Positions 16,464 to 25,463 of a stretch of DNA of 64,000 bases are shown here, piece after piece; the stretch's first letter is position 1, and the number at the start of each line of letters is the position of its first letter. Both the position numbers and the translations under genes were made by a program. Source of the DNA: Chitinophagaceae bacterium (GTDB lineage Bacteria > Bacteroidota > Bacteroidia > Chitinophagales > Chitinophagaceae); the NCBI GenBank assembly GCA_016720565.1, contig JADKKJ010000001.1, positions 620,001 through 684,000 of the forward strand, written 5' to 3'. A model generated the notes under the pieces. The model had not been told where the DNA came from. It did not search any database and saw only the letters and a list, made by a program, of their open reading frames with translations.

Positions 16464-18002
16464 ACGAACGATATTAAAGAATCTCTTCCATCTGGGCGAA
16501 CCATCATAGCTGAACCAGATCATCCAGGCCTTGCCTACGATATGATCTTCCGGAACAAAACCCCAGAACCGGCTATCCTGTGACTGGTGGCGGTTATCAC
16601 CCATCATCCAGTAATAATTCATTTTAAATGTATAGCTGGTCACTTCTTTTCCATTGAGGTAGAATTTTCCGTCTTTGGTATAGAATTCATTATTCTCATA
16701 TACACGGATGGCCCGCTCATAAATAAAATAATTGGTCTGGTCCAGCTTCAGGGTGGCTCCTTTAGCGGGTATCCAGATAGGACCGAATTTATCAGTAGCC
16801 CAATGATTATACCAAACATAATTCTCAAACTCTGCATGGTAGGTACCCGTGGCTGTATCCACCAGGAAATTCATACTCTTAACCAGCCCGTTCTCTTTCA
16901 TTTTTGCAGCGGCCTTTGTGGTCAGTTGCAGCACATAAATATTATTCCCCTTGATCTGGTTGGAAGGGTCAAACAGGTCCAGGTCGTATTCGGTTTTCAC
17001 TATATCTGCATCAAGTGGTCGGGTCGTTTCAACTATATAATCCATCTGGGCATAAGGTGCCATCGGACTGCTCTTGCCATTGATGAATAGTTCTCCGGCT
17101 TTTAATTCTAAGGTATCGCCCGCAATGGCCACACAGCGTTTGATATAGTTATCGGTCTTGTCAACCGGGTGTACTGCCAATGGATAAGATTCAGGATCGG
17201 CCAGCACCAGTTGCCTGCCTTTATCTACATCGCCATTACCCAATTCACGACATAACTGGTAATAGGGATGCTTGGATTGCCAGTCAGGAAGATTGATCAC
17301 GGTATCGCCCTGCGGAAAGTTGAATACCACCACATCCCCTCTTTTAGGGTAACTGGTGAACCAGCGGGTATAGGGCAGTTTTATCAGTTCGCTGTAAGAT
17401 TTTCGGCTGCTTCCAAATGGAAGGTAATTATGAACAAATGGAACTGATAAGGGAGTGTTTGGAATTCGCGGGCCATAACTGAGTTTACTCACGAAAAGAA
17501 AATCTTTTACCAGCAGGGTCTTCTCCATGGACGGGGAAGGGATCGTATAGGCTTCAAATACAAATGTGCGGATAAGCGTGGCAGCTACGATCGCAAAAAT
17601 GGCTGCGTCCACCCATTCCCTCCAGCCGCTTTTTTTATGCTTTTTAACTCCTTCAGCACCTGTATATTTTGCCTCGGGTTTGCTGGCCAGCCAGGGGAAA
17701 TAAAAAGGGGCCAGTAATGCTGCCAGCGTATGTTCACCCAGTGAAAATCTTCCGAATACTTTGGCGAATTCTATAAAAATACCCGGCGTTATGAACCATC
17801 CCACCACCGGTATGAACTGCCAGAATACCCAATGCTTTGGGCGCTTTGCCAGTTCCTGCATTACCCAGGTATTATAAAAAGGTACCCAGGCCTTCCAGGC
17901 AGGCACCCCGGCCTTTACAAATAATTTGGCCAGCCCAAACGATGGCAGGAATACCAGCAGGGTGGAGATCAGGTAAACTATGAACAAATGATAAATGGGC
18001 AT
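16461..18002 (-). CDS. lepB: Signal peptidase I, long Bacteroidota form
   Basis: This membrane-bound serine/lysine protease removes signal peptides from exported proteins. It is 513 aa. The N-terminal 130 residues carry three or more hydrophobic segments and a conserved hydrophilic linker, followed by the catalytic membrane anchor. Ser158 in IPSPSMEKTL is the nucleophile, and Lys288 in NYIKRCVAIAGD is the general base. WMMGDNRHQSQDSRFWG is the C-terminal box. Large insertions between the S and K boxes and before the C-terminal box make it far longer than the 324 aa E. coli enzyme, which is usual in this phylum. Confidence 0.94.
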   Translation of the reverse strand: MPIYHLFIVYLISTLLVFLPSFGLAKLFVKAGVPAWKAWVPFYNTWVMQELAKRPKHWVFWQFIPVVGWFITPGIFIEFAKVFGRFSLGEHTLAALLAPFYFPWLASKPEAKYTGAEGVKKHKKSGWREWVDAAIFAIVAATLIRTFVFEAYTIPSPSMEKTLLVKDFLFVSKLSYGPRIPNTPLSVPFVHNYLPFGSSRKSYSELIKLPYTRWFTSYPKRGDVVVFNFPQGDTVINLPDWQSKHPYYQLCRELGNGDVDKGRQLVLADPESYPLAVHPVDKTDNYIKRCVAIAGDTLELKAGELFINGKSSPMAPYAQMDYIVETTRPLDADIVKTEYDLDLFDPSNQIKGNNIYVLQLTTKAAAKMKENGLVKSMNFLVDTATGTYHAEFENYVWYNHWATDKFGPIWIPAKGATLKLDQTNYFIYERAIRVYENNEFYTKDGKFYLNGKEVTSYTFKMNYYWMMGDNRHQSQDSRFWGFVPEDHIVGKAWMIWFSYDGSPRWKRFFNIVR

Positions 18003-18100
18003 GTCCGGTATTTTTGGTGGTCAAAAATATCACTATTATTCTCCACGCAAAACTTTTATACTCAAAGAATTGATAATGTCGGTGAAAGGCGGGAAAGAAC

Positions 18101-18148
18101 AGGTGAATAAGTTAATAGGTCAATGGGTGAATAGGTGAATGGGTCAGA
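18101..18148. repeat. 8 bp degenerate tandem repeat containing the ogt stop
   Basis: There are six consecutive octamers with strict 8 bp phase: AGGTGAAT, AAGTTAAT, AGGTCAAT, GGGTGAAT, AGGTGAAT, GGGTCAGA. The ogt TGA stop is the TCA within the last unit (18144-18146). The rest of the gap back to lepB (18003-18100) shows nothing distinct. Confidence 0.9.
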
Positions 18149-18641
18149 ACAAGGTCTGTACTCCATAACAGATCCTGGCCTCATGCTCCAGCAGCCATTT
18201 CTTCCTTCGCATGCCGCCGGCATAACCAACCAGGTCACCTTTGGAGCCAATTACGCGATGGCAGGGAACAATGATGGCGATAATATTCTTGCCATTTGCA
18301 TTAGCTACAGCGCGTGTGGCCTTGCTGTCGCCGGTGCGACGGGCCAGGTCGAGATAACTAATGGTTTTTCCAAAAGGGATCTGCACCAGTTCAGACCAAA
18401 CTGATTGCTGGAAAGCCGTTCCTTCCTGATTCAGGGGCAGATCAAAGACCCTTCTTTCTCCATTGAAATATTGGATCAGCTGCTCGATACAGGTAATGAG
18501 CAAAGGAGGTAAGGTCTTTTTCCGATGTTCATGTTTCTCACTGGCATCGTAAAAACTCACCTCACTGATATAGGTATCAGTGCCGCAGATCTTGAGCAGG
18601 CCAAGTGGTGATTGATAGTATGTATGGCTTATGTCAGCCAA
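18144..18641 (-). CDS. ogt: Methylated-DNA-[protein]-cysteine S-methyltransferase
   Basis: This suicide DNA-repair protein moves the methyl group of O6-methylguanine or O4-methylthymine to its own cysteine. It is 165 aa. Acceptor C127 lies in IIVPCHRVIG, ANANGKNI precedes it, and the C-terminal block DLVGYAGGMRRKKWLLEHE is typical. Region 77-100 (FQQSVWSELVQIPFGKTISY) carries the helix-turn-helix. The start is a TTG at 18641 that overlaps the csaA stop by 8 bp; no ATG or GTG lies nearby, and residue 9 onward (YYQSPLGLLKI) is the family's N-terminus, so TTG is the best choice. It is translationally coupled to csaA. Confidence 0.93.
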   Translation of the reverse strand: MADISHTYYQSPLGLLKICGTDTYISEVSFYDASEKHEHRKKTLPPLLITCIEQLIQYFNGERRVFDLPLNQEGTAFQQSVWSELVQIPFGKTISYLDLARRTGDSKATRAVANANGKNIIAIIVPCHRVIGSKGDLVGYAGGMRRKKWLLEHEARICYGVQTLF

Positions 18642-18966
18642 TTTTGCGGCCGTTTTTAACTGGTTGTTGGGGTTCCAGTAAAATTACGGCATTGTTCTCA
18701 TCATACACACCAAGCACCAGGCATTGGCTTTTAAAACCCGCAATGGATTTCTCGGGAAAATTGACAACCGCGATCACCTGCCTGCCTACCAGTTCTTCCG
18801 GTTTATAATGGACCGTGATCTGGGCGGAGGATCTTTTCCTTCCTAATTCCTCTCCAAAATCGATGAGCAGTTGAAAAGCAGGCTTTCGCGCCTCAGGGAA
18901 TTCAACTGCCTCCAGGATAGTACCTACCCGCAGGTCGATCTTTTCAAAGTCGTTCCAGGTTATCAT
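18634..18966 (-). CDS. csaA: CsaA-like tRNA-binding-domain protein
   Basis: The 110 aa protein is a single EMAP-II/tRNA-binding OB fold. FEKIDLRVGTILEAVEFPEARKP, then AQITVHYKPEELVGRQVIAVVNFP and FKSQCLVLGVYDE are the CsaA signature. In Bacillus the protein has been described as a secretion-related chaperone, and the fold binds tRNA or other RNA. The role here is inferred only. It is the first gene of a two-gene unit with ogt (8 bp overlap). The upstream gap is filled by a repeat element. Confidence 0.9.
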   Translation of the reverse strand: MITWNDFEKIDLRVGTILEAVEFPEARKPAFQLLIDFGEELGRKRSSAQITVHYKPEELVGRQVIAVVNFPEKSIAGFKSQCLVLGVYDENNAVILLEPQQPVKNGRKIG

Positions 18967-18971
18967 AAATA

Positions 18972-19067
18972 GGTTTAGAGTTGAGCGTTGAAGGTTTAGA
19001 TCAGTAAAGTATCTTAGATTCTAAACTTTCAACCTGCCTGGCGGCAGGCAGGCCCTAAACCCTCAAC
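18972..19067. repeat. GTTTAGAGTTGA inverted repeat with an embedded GC palindrome
   Basis: The left arm (18972-19000) and right arm (19020-19067) are near reverse complements made of GTTTAGA and GTTGAAG units. The right arm is split by the palindrome CCTGCCTG-GCGG-CAGGCAGG (19033-19052), which has perfect 8 bp arms. It lies between csaA and the transglutaminase-like gene, both on the minus strand. Confidence 0.85.
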
Positions 19068-19072
19068 TATAA

Positions 19073-19948
19073 TTAATCAAGAATTGTAACAAGCTCCATC
19101 AGCTCTTTGCGCTTATGATCTGTTTTCTCACCGTCAAAACATTTGCTGAATTCCTCCAGCACCAGTTGGATCACCTGCTTATTGCGGAGCGGCTGGAAAT
19201 AATTAGGAATTACGGGGACTGAAATCCGTTTGAAATAATTTTCCACATCATGATGGGTGAACACCTGGCCATTGGTCGGGTCAATAAAGAATTCTACTTT
19301 ATGAAATGGATCTGCCAGGTTTTCTTCAGAATAGCCGGGTTTAAAATACGCGAGAATGAATTGCTTGGGAATATTGATGGCCCTTACTGGTATATCCAGT
19401 AATTCAGCCAATACCAGGTATAACAACGCATTGCTTACCTGGTTGCCTCTTTTTGCCTCCAGTGTTTTATGAAGCAGGAATTCGTTGGGTTCTTTATAGT
19501 TGGTCTCTGTTCCTTTCAGTCCGTAATAGCTGTACAGAATACTGGTCACGATATTGATCTGCTCCAGCGGGGTCAGGTAATTATTCAGCTCCAGCCAGAT
19601 GTTACGACGCACTTTTTCAATTTCCTGCAGGGCCGAAGTAGTGGAAAGATCAGGGTATTGAAATTTTCCGATCAGCATGGCGCCAAGCATCAGGTCATGA
19701 TGACCCGACAATCCCCATTGGCGAAAGTCCTCTGTAAGATCAGTGAAATGCAAACGATGGATCAGGAGTTCAATACGGTTCTGTACTTCCTGGTCTATGG
19801 TAGTCTCCCATAAATGTTCCAGGTTGGGAATGATAGTGGTGCCATAGTCAACGATCTTATTGCTCACCAATCCAAACACTTCCTCATCCGGATCATCGAT
19901 CAGCGTAAACAGGGCTGATATTTCTTTATTATTTTCCACAGGTTCCAT
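19073..19948 (-). CDS. SirB1/transglutaminase-like family protein
   Basis: From the ATG at 19948 the product is 291 aa and cytoplasmic. Residues 1-90 look like HEAT-type helices (SALFTLIDDPDEEVFGLVSNKI). The remainder fits the Transglut_core2/SirB1 family: ANMLIGKFQYPDL-like helices, then RGNQVSNALLYLVLAELLDIPVRAINIPKQFILAYF and FFIDPTNGQVF. The usual catalytic Cys is not seen in the expected region, so this is probably a non-enzymatic member. The frame is open to 20026, but the preceding 26 codons are unlike the family, and a near-perfect -7 box (GATATTTG, 19954-19961 on the minus strand) sits 5 nt before 19948. Role unknown. Confidence 0.82.
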   Translation of the reverse strand: MEPVENNKEISALFTLIDDPDEEVFGLVSNKIVDYGTTIIPNLEHLWETTIDQEVQNRIELLIHRLHFTDLTEDFRQWGLSGHHDLMLGAMLIGKFQYPDLSTTSALQEIEKVRRNIWLELNNYLTPLEQINIVTSILYSYYGLKGTETNYKEPNEFLLHKTLEAKRGNQVSNALLYLVLAELLDIPVRAINIPKQFILAYFKPGYSEENLADPFHKVEFFIDPTNGQVFTHHDVENYFKRISVPVIPNYFQPLRNKQVIQLVLEEFSKCFDGEKTDHKRKELMELVTILD

Positions 19949-20066
19949 CCATTCAAATATCTCTATTAGGAAGGAAACGAAATAGTTAAACTTTTCCACA
20001 GACGGGAATAAGTGGAACAGGACCACTCATTCCGTTTCATACATTCCAAATCCTTAAGTTTGAAGT

Positions 20067-21167
20067 ATGAAACAATGTACGCTTGCCATTTTCCTGCATT
20101 TCGCCCTTCTCAGTTCCGCGCAAACGGAAAAATTATTTGATATCAATGCCGATGGCATGGGCTTTCACCTCACCCTGAAAGGGGCGTCCCACCTGGCATC
20201 ATTACCTTTAAAATGTATCGATAAAGAGTTCCCTAACAAGACAAACCATACATCGGTGAACGACAGCGACCATGTACTGCTGCCTTCAGTACTGCACCCT
20301 GCTTTTTATGGTTGTTTCGATTGGCATTCCTCTGTTCATGGCCATTGGATGCTGATGCGACTGTTGAAAAATTTTCCCCAGTTACCGGAAGCCGCTGCCA
20401 TCCGAAAAGCACTGGATCATTCGCTGACAATAGAAAATATCAAGGGTGAACTCAGGTATTTTGATATTCCTATGACATCCTCCTGGGAGAGGACCTATGG
20501 CTGGGCATGGATATTGAAAATAGATGAAGAATTAAGTGATTGGAATGATGCCGATGCCCGGAAATGGAAACAAGCGCTTCAACCGCTTACGCAAAAGATC
20601 GTTAGCCTTTGGAAGGCTTTTCTTCCCAAGCAAACCTATCCCAATCGCACGGGGGTACATCCTAATACTGCTTTCGGACTGGTCTTCGCGCTTCAATACG
20701 CCCGGGCTGCCGGTGACAAAGATCTTGAATCTGCTATCCTGCGATCTTCCCGTTCACTATTTTTAACGGATAAGAATTCTCCTGCCAGCTGGGAACCCAA
20801 TGGATCCGATTTTTTATCGCCTACGCTGGAAGAGGCTGACCTGATGCGAATGGTACTTTCGCCTAAAGAATTTAAACCATGGTTCGATCAGTTTGTAAGC
20901 CTGCCTTCGCTGAAGCATCTTTCAGTATTGCCCGTTGTGTCTGACAGAACAGATCTTCAGATCGTGCATTTGGATGGACTTTGTTTTAGCAGGGCCTGGT
21001 GTATGAATAATCTTGCGAAAATGCTTCCCGCAAATGATCCAAGGAAAAAATTGCTGATGAAGTCTGCTTATGATCATCTGGCTTCTGCACTTCCTCATGT
21101 GGTTAGTGGTGAATATGGGGGTGAACATTGGCTGGCAAGTTTTGCTGTTCTTGCCCTCACGGATTAG
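20067..21167 (+). CDS. DUF2891 family exported protein
   Basis: The protein is 366 aa with a signal peptide (MKQCTLAIFLHFALLSSAQ). The family hallmark HPAFYGCFDWHSSVHGHWMLMRLL (residues 83-106) is intact, as are SSWERTYGWAWILKI, NRTGVHPNTAFGL and the C-terminal GGEHWLASFAVLAL. The alpha-helical layout with conserved W, H and E residues recalls an (alpha/alpha)6 barrel, which would fit a carbohydrate-active enzyme, but no activity is established for DUF2891. It is divergent from the transglutaminase-like gene. Confidence 0.9.
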   Translation: MKQCTLAIFLHFALLSSAQTEKLFDINADGMGFHLTLKGASHLASLPLKCIDKEFPNKTNHTSVNDSDHVLLPSVLHPAFYGCFDWHSSVHGHWMLMRLLKNFPQLPEAAAIRKALDHSLTIENIKGELRYFDIPMTSSWERTYGWAWILKIDEELSDWNDADARKWKQALQPLTQKIVSLWKAFLPKQTYPNRTGVHPNTAFGLVFALQYARAAGDKDLESAILRSSRSLFLTDKNSPASWEPNGSDFLSPTLEEADLMRMVLSPKEFKPWFDQFVSLPSLKHLSVLPVVSDRTDLQIVHLDGLCFSRAWCMNNLAKMLPANDPRKKLLMKSAYDHLASALPHVVSGEYGGEHWLASFAVLALTD

Positions 21168-21258
21168 TGTAGAAAAAGTCGAAAGGAAATCTCTGTTCAC
21201 TTAACTATCACCATGGCGAAAAGCATTCCAAATTGTACATTGTGTAAAATAAGTACCA

Positions 21259-22002
21259 ATGAAAAGGGAATATTGGGAGCGAATGGCGCATTCTTACGAA
21301 GATGAGATCTTTGATGTGCGTAAAAATGACCAAAAAAAACACATTACTAAAGCAATACTTAAATTAGCATCTGCTGAAAAATCAGTGATTGATATAGGCT
21401 GTGCTGTTGGGAAATGGCTTCCACTATTATCCCCTGTTTATAAAGAGGTGGTTGCGCTGGATATCTCACAGAAAAACCTTGATATAGCAAAAGATCTTTA
21501 CCCCGGTTTAAAAAATGTCAAATATGTCCGGGCAGATATGTCGGGAAAGGCAAAATTAAAACGATGTGATGTTGGGATCTGCATAAATGCGATCCTGACC
21601 CCCAGGCAAAAAGACCGTGATATATTTTTTAAGGGGTTGAACGGTTGCCTTAAAAAAGGCGGGCATTTAATACTTACAATACCCGCTCTGGAATCATGGT
21701 TGCTGACAAATATCCTTCAGCATAAATACAAAATTGATCCGGCACATTTTAAGGCAGAGAGGAATTCAAAGGAGGCGATCAGGAAATGGAATAATATTCG
21801 CCAGGGTAATGCAGATATTGATGATGTTCCGCATAAACATTATTTACAGGAAGAATTATCATTGCTCCTGCACATGGAAGGATTCACGGAGCTTCGGTTT
21901 GAAAAAATTGAATACGATTGGTCTACCGAATTTCATAAAGTTCCCAAATGGCTGAAGGAACCAAAACCCTGGGATTGGATGGTTGTTGGGAGAAAGAAAT
22001 AG
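21259..22002 (+). CDS. Class I SAM-dependent methyltransferase
   Basis: The 247 aa cytoplasmic protein has a Rossmann-type SAM site: VIDIGCAVGKWLPLL (43-57, motif I), VVALDIS (motif II acidic end), YVRADMSGKAKLKRCDVGICINAI (motif III-IV) and GGHLILTIPALESW. The start MKREYWERMAHSYEDEIFDV resembles small-molecule methyltransferases. The substrate cannot be inferred, and the neighbours (DUF2891, topA) give no hint. It converges on topA. Confidence 0.88.
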   Translation: MKREYWERMAHSYEDEIFDVRKNDQKKHITKAILKLASAEKSVIDIGCAVGKWLPLLSPVYKEVVALDISQKNLDIAKDLYPGLKNVKYVRADMSGKAKLKRCDVGICINAILTPRQKDRDIFFKGLNGCLKKGGHLILTIPALESWLLTNILQHKYKIDPAHFKAERNSKEAIRKWNNIRQGNADIDDVPHKHYLQEELSLLLHMEGFTELRFEKIEYDWSTEFHKVPKWLKEPKPWDWMVVGRKK

Positions 22003-22015
22003 AGAGTAGTGAATA

Positions 22016-22039
22016 GCTGTCTGCCGTCAGGCGGGCAGC
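22016..22039. repeat. Degenerate GC palindrome of the CCTGCCTG family
   Basis: GCTGTCTGCC-GTCA-GGCGGGCAGC has 10 bp arms with two mismatches. It is flanked by short AGTGAA units and by near-tandem ATTCGTG units (about 22060-22085). It fills most of the gap between two converging genes, the methyltransferase and topA. Confidence 0.65.
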
Positions 22040-22100
22040 CATTAGTGAAATTGGCTGTTTTTCGTGCCATTCGTGTAATTCGTGTCCGGCTGTTCTACTA

Positions 22101-24692
22101 TTATTTCTTCTTCTTCGGCGCTGCCTTTTTCTTCACAGCCGCCTTCTTCGGTGCCGCTTTCTTCGTAGCTGATTTTTTTGCCCTGGATTTTTTAGTAAAT
22201 GCTCCGGGTATTTCGGCTTCAATAAATCCTTTCACCTGCTCCAGCGTAAACTCAGCCGCATCCTCCGCTGTATATTTTGTATCGTCCGCTTTTTTAGGCA
22301 TACGTACGATCTTCTTTCCAAATTTGATCACCGGACCCCAGCGTGCATTTTCAACAGAGATATTCTCATCGGCCCAGCGTTGTATATACCTGTTCGCCTC
22401 CTTCTTAACTTTGGCATCGATCAACTCATCCATTTCTTCCTGGGTAAGCTTATCGAAATTGTAACGCCTTGGTACATTAATGAACATGCCATCCCATTTG
22501 ATATAAGGGCCAAACCTTCCTTTTCCTTTCGTCACATTCTTTCCGTCATAGGTTCCTACAGGCGCATCGGCCACCTGTTTTATTTTGATATAGCCTACTG
22601 CTTTATCAAAATCCACCTGGCCCAGGTCCGTTCCTTTTGGAATAGACACATATTCATCTCCCCATTTCACATAAGGTCCAAATCTACCAACACCTACAGA
22701 TACATCACGGTCCTCGTATTGTCCCAAAGTACCCTGTTGTGCGAATAATTTCATCGCATCTTCATAGCTGATGGTCTCGATACTCTGGCCGGTTGGGATC
22801 TTTGCAAACCTTGGTTTATCATTCTCATCAGCATTCCCGATCTGTATCATGGCGCCATAACGGCCCATCCTTGCGATCACAGGTTTACCTGAATCAGGAT
22901 CAGCGCCCAGTATTCTTTCACCTTTGATCCTTTCCGCTGTTTCAATGGTTTTTTCCACATCCTTTTTAAAAGGACTGTAGAAATCCAGGATCATGGAGTT
23001 CCATTTTAATTTCCCCTCTGCCACCTCATCAAACTCTCCCTCTATACGGGCTGTAAATCCATAATCCATGATATCATCAAAATACTGGATCAGGAAATCA
23101 GTTACTACCAGTCCCAGGTCGGAAGGGAACAGTTTGGATTTCTCCGCACCTGTATTCTCCACACTTATTTCCTGGTTCACTTTATCATTCTTCAGAGAGA
23201 AAACGGTAAAATTCCGCTGCATACCTTCTTTGTCCCTTTTTTCTACATAACCTCTTTTCAATACGGTAGAAATAGTAGGGGCGTAGGTAGATGGTCTTCC
23301 TATACCAAGTTCTTCCAGTTTTTTTACCAATGAGGCTTCGGTATATCTTGCAGGGGGACGACTGAATCTTTCGGTGGCTTTCATTTCCTTCAACGGAAGG
23401 TCCTGGCCCACGGTAAGCGGAGGCAACATGCCTTCATTCGCTTCTTCTTCCAGTTCATCATCATCTTTATCTTCCCGGTATACTTTCAGGAATCCATCAA
23501 ATTTCAATACCTCGCCGGTAGCGCTTAATTCTTCTTTATTGGTGGAGATGGAAATCTTTGCGGTGGTCTTTTCAAGTTCCGCATCGGCCATCTGGCTGGC
23601 CATGGTTCTTTTCCAGATCAGTTCATAAAGTCTTGCCCATTCCGCTTCCGGAATAGAAGCATTGTTCATGAAAGTGGGGCGGATCGCTTCGTGCGCTTCC
23701 TGGGCCGATTCATTTTTATTCTTATAACGTCGGAACTGGTGGTATTCTTCTCCGTACATGCTTTTCACCGTATTGGTGATATCACCCAATGCCGTATTGC
23801 TCAGGTTCACACTATCGGTACGCATATAGGTGATATATCCATTCTCATACAAACGCTGCGCGATCTGCATGGTACGCGATACACCATATCCTAATTTCCT
23901 GCTGGCTTCCTGCTGCAGGGTAGAGGTGGTGAATGGGGGAGCAGGGGATCTTTTCCCGGGCTTTACCTGGATATCGGTTACCTTATAATCTGCGCCAATG
24001 CATGATCTCAGGAATGTTTCCGCGTCATCTGCTTTCGGTTGTTTTTTTCCTTCTGCGCTGAATGTAACTGCTTTTCCACCGATGTCTTTGGCAGTGAAAA
24101 AAGCTTCCACCTTATAGGCGCTGATAGAATTGAAGGCATTTATTTCCCTTTCCCTTTCAACGATCAGTCGAACGGCAACACTCTGCACACGACCTGCGCT
24201 GAGATTATTACGCATGGCCATTTTTCTCCAGAGTACAGGGCTTAACTCAAACCCTACGATACGGTCCAGTACCCGGCGGGCCTGCTGGGCCATCACCAGG
24301 TTCATATCTACTTTGCGGGGATTCTCTACCGCGCTCAGAATAGCCGATTTAGTGATCTCGTGAAAAACAATACGCTTGGTGGTCTTCGGATCCAGGCCCA
24401 ACACCTCGCATAGATGCCAGGAAATAGCTTCCCCTTCACGGTCCTCATCCGTTGCAAGCCAAACTTCTTCGGATTTTCCTGCCAGTGACCTTAATTCTTT
24501 AACCACTTTTTCCTTGTCCGCCGGAACGATGTAATTAGGCTGGAATTTATTCTCTACGTCTATGCCCATATCCGCCTTGGCAAGGTCCCGGATATGCCCA
24601 AAACAGCTCTTTACCTGGAAGTCCTTTCCCAGGATCTTTTCGATGGTTTTTGCTTTCGCCGGGCTCTCCACTATTAAAAGATTCTTGGCCAT
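22101..24692 (-). CDS. topA: DNA topoisomerase I
   Basis: This type IA topoisomerase relaxes negative supercoils. It is 863 aa. It has a Toprim domain at the N-terminus (LLIVESPAKAKTIEKIL; acidic TDEDREGEAI at 81-90), active-site Tyr289 in YITYMRTDS, and core motifs through SAGRVQSVAVRLIVERE. The C-terminal third has no zinc fingers but four repeats of the type RFGPYVKWGDEYVSIPKG. It ends in a Lys/Ala-rich basic tail (KKSATKKAAPKKAAVKK...) of about 30 residues that likely binds DNA non-specifically. It is a single gene with its own roughly 150 bp upstream region. Confidence 0.97.
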   Translation of the reverse strand: MAKNLLIVESPAKAKTIEKILGKDFQVKSCFGHIRDLAKADMGIDVENKFQPNYIVPADKEKVVKELRSLAGKSEEVWLATDEDREGEAISWHLCEVLGLDPKTTKRIVFHEITKSAILSAVENPRKVDMNLVMAQQARRVLDRIVGFELSPVLWRKMAMRNNLSAGRVQSVAVRLIVEREREINAFNSISAYKVEAFFTAKDIGGKAVTFSAEGKKQPKADDAETFLRSCIGADYKVTDIQVKPGKRSPAPPFTTSTLQQEASRKLGYGVSRTMQIAQRLYENGYITYMRTDSVNLSNTALGDITNTVKSMYGEEYHQFRRYKNKNESAQEAHEAIRPTFMNNASIPEAEWARLYELIWKRTMASQMADAELEKTTAKISISTNKEELSATGEVLKFDGFLKVYREDKDDDELEEEANEGMLPPLTVGQDLPLKEMKATERFSRPPARYTEASLVKKLEELGIGRPSTYAPTISTVLKRGYVEKRDKEGMQRNFTVFSLKNDKVNQEISVENTGAEKSKLFPSDLGLVVTDFLIQYFDDIMDYGFTARIEGEFDEVAEGKLKWNSMILDFYSPFKKDVEKTIETAERIKGERILGADPDSGKPVIARMGRYGAMIQIGNADENDKPRFAKIPTGQSIETISYEDAMKLFAQQGTLGQYEDRDVSVGVGRFGPYVKWGDEYVSIPKGTDLGQVDFDKAVGYIKIKQVADAPVGTYDGKNVTKGKGRFGPYIKWDGMFINVPRRYNFDKLTQEEMDELIDAKVKKEANRYIQRWADENISVENARWGPVIKFGKKIVRMPKKADDTKYTAEDAAEFTLEQVKGFIEAEIPGAFTKKSRAKKSATKKAAPKKAAVKKKAAPKKKK

Positions 24693-24719
24693 TTTTGTAT
24701 TTACAGTATTAAAACAAAA

Positions 24720-24732
24720 CCGCTTTAAGCGG
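24720..24732 (-). terminator. Possible hairpin terminator or leader hairpin before topA
   Basis: On the minus strand CCGCTT-A-AAGCGG is followed by TTTTGTTTT. It could end the upstream hydrolase operon. It lies only 28 bp before the topA ATG and downstream of a weak -7-like box (TATTCTTG, 24746-24753 on the minus strand), so it may instead be part of a topA leader. Confidence 0.4.
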
Positions 24733-24843
24733 CTGCAAGTTAGGGCAAGAATAATAAATTTTTCAGGAACGGGGCATTTGTAAACGTTTAACCGGCTTTA
24801 AAAGCACTGGTTTTCATAGGAGAAAACAGGGGTTGAAAAAATT

Positions 24844-25461
24844 TTAAAGTTTTTTCAGATAACGCAGTATTTCGCGGCTCCAGCGCTCATATTCAAGTGC
24901 AGAGGGGTGTAAACCATCGGAGGCAAGCAGCTCAGGCCTGGTAGCGGCTTCGCGGGTCCAATCTGTTATATATATATAATGTATCTGCTCGTTTTTTGCG
25001 ATGGATTCCGCAGCTTCATTGAAGGCATCTATTCCCTTCGATATCTGTTGCCGGTTGCGACCTTCCGCAAATGGCGTAACCCCCCAATCCGGTATGGATA
25101 GAATGACCAGTTTTTCCTTGTTCCCTCCGGCAAATTCAAGCGCTTTCTGCACTAATGACCTGAAGTTTTCTTTATATTCTTCCAATGGCCTTCCGCGGTA
25201 TTGATCATTCACTCCTGCCAGAAGGCTTACCAGGTCATGGTCTTGCCCAATGGGAGTTTCTTCATCAGCTATTTCGATCCCTTTCATCAATTCATCGGTG
25301 GTCCAGCCTGTGGTGGCAATGATCCGGGGCTTTTCCATGGCAATACCTTCCTCATTGGCCATTTGGAAAAGGAGGTTAGGAAAATTATGCGCTGCCGGAA
25401 CAGCTTCCCCGATCGTATAGGAATCGCCCAGTGCCAGGTAATGAATCGTCTTTTTTTCCAT
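24844..25461 (-). CDS. SGNH/GDSL-type hydrolase
   Basis: This 205 aa esterase/lipase-fold protein has no signal peptide. SGNH blocks are ALGDSYTIGEA (catalytic Ser14), block III GVNDQY (Asn85) and block V SDGLHPSALEYE (Asp182 and His185). A block II glycine is in TTGWTTDEL. These are the complete residues for a serine esterase acting on an ester of unknown nature. The ATG lies 2 bp after the stop of the alpha/beta hydrolase gene, so the two are co-transcribed, presumably from the promoter at 26312-26319. Confidence 0.92.
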   Translation of the reverse strand: MEKKTIHYLALGDSYTIGEAVPAAHNFPNLLFQMANEEGIAMEKPRIIATTGWTTDELMKGIEIADEETPIGQDHDLVSLLAGVNDQYRGRPLEEYKENFRSLVQKALEFAGGNKEKLVILSIPDWGVTPFAEGRNRQQISKGIDAFNEAAESIAKNEQIHYIYITDWTREAATRPELLASDGLHPSALEYERWSREILRYLKKL

Positions 25462-25463
25462 GG

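Noticed and set aside
24693..24843. Possible small RNA or tRNA gene upstream of topA
   Set aside because: Only one short hairpin is visible, with no cloverleaf or conserved RNA sequence.
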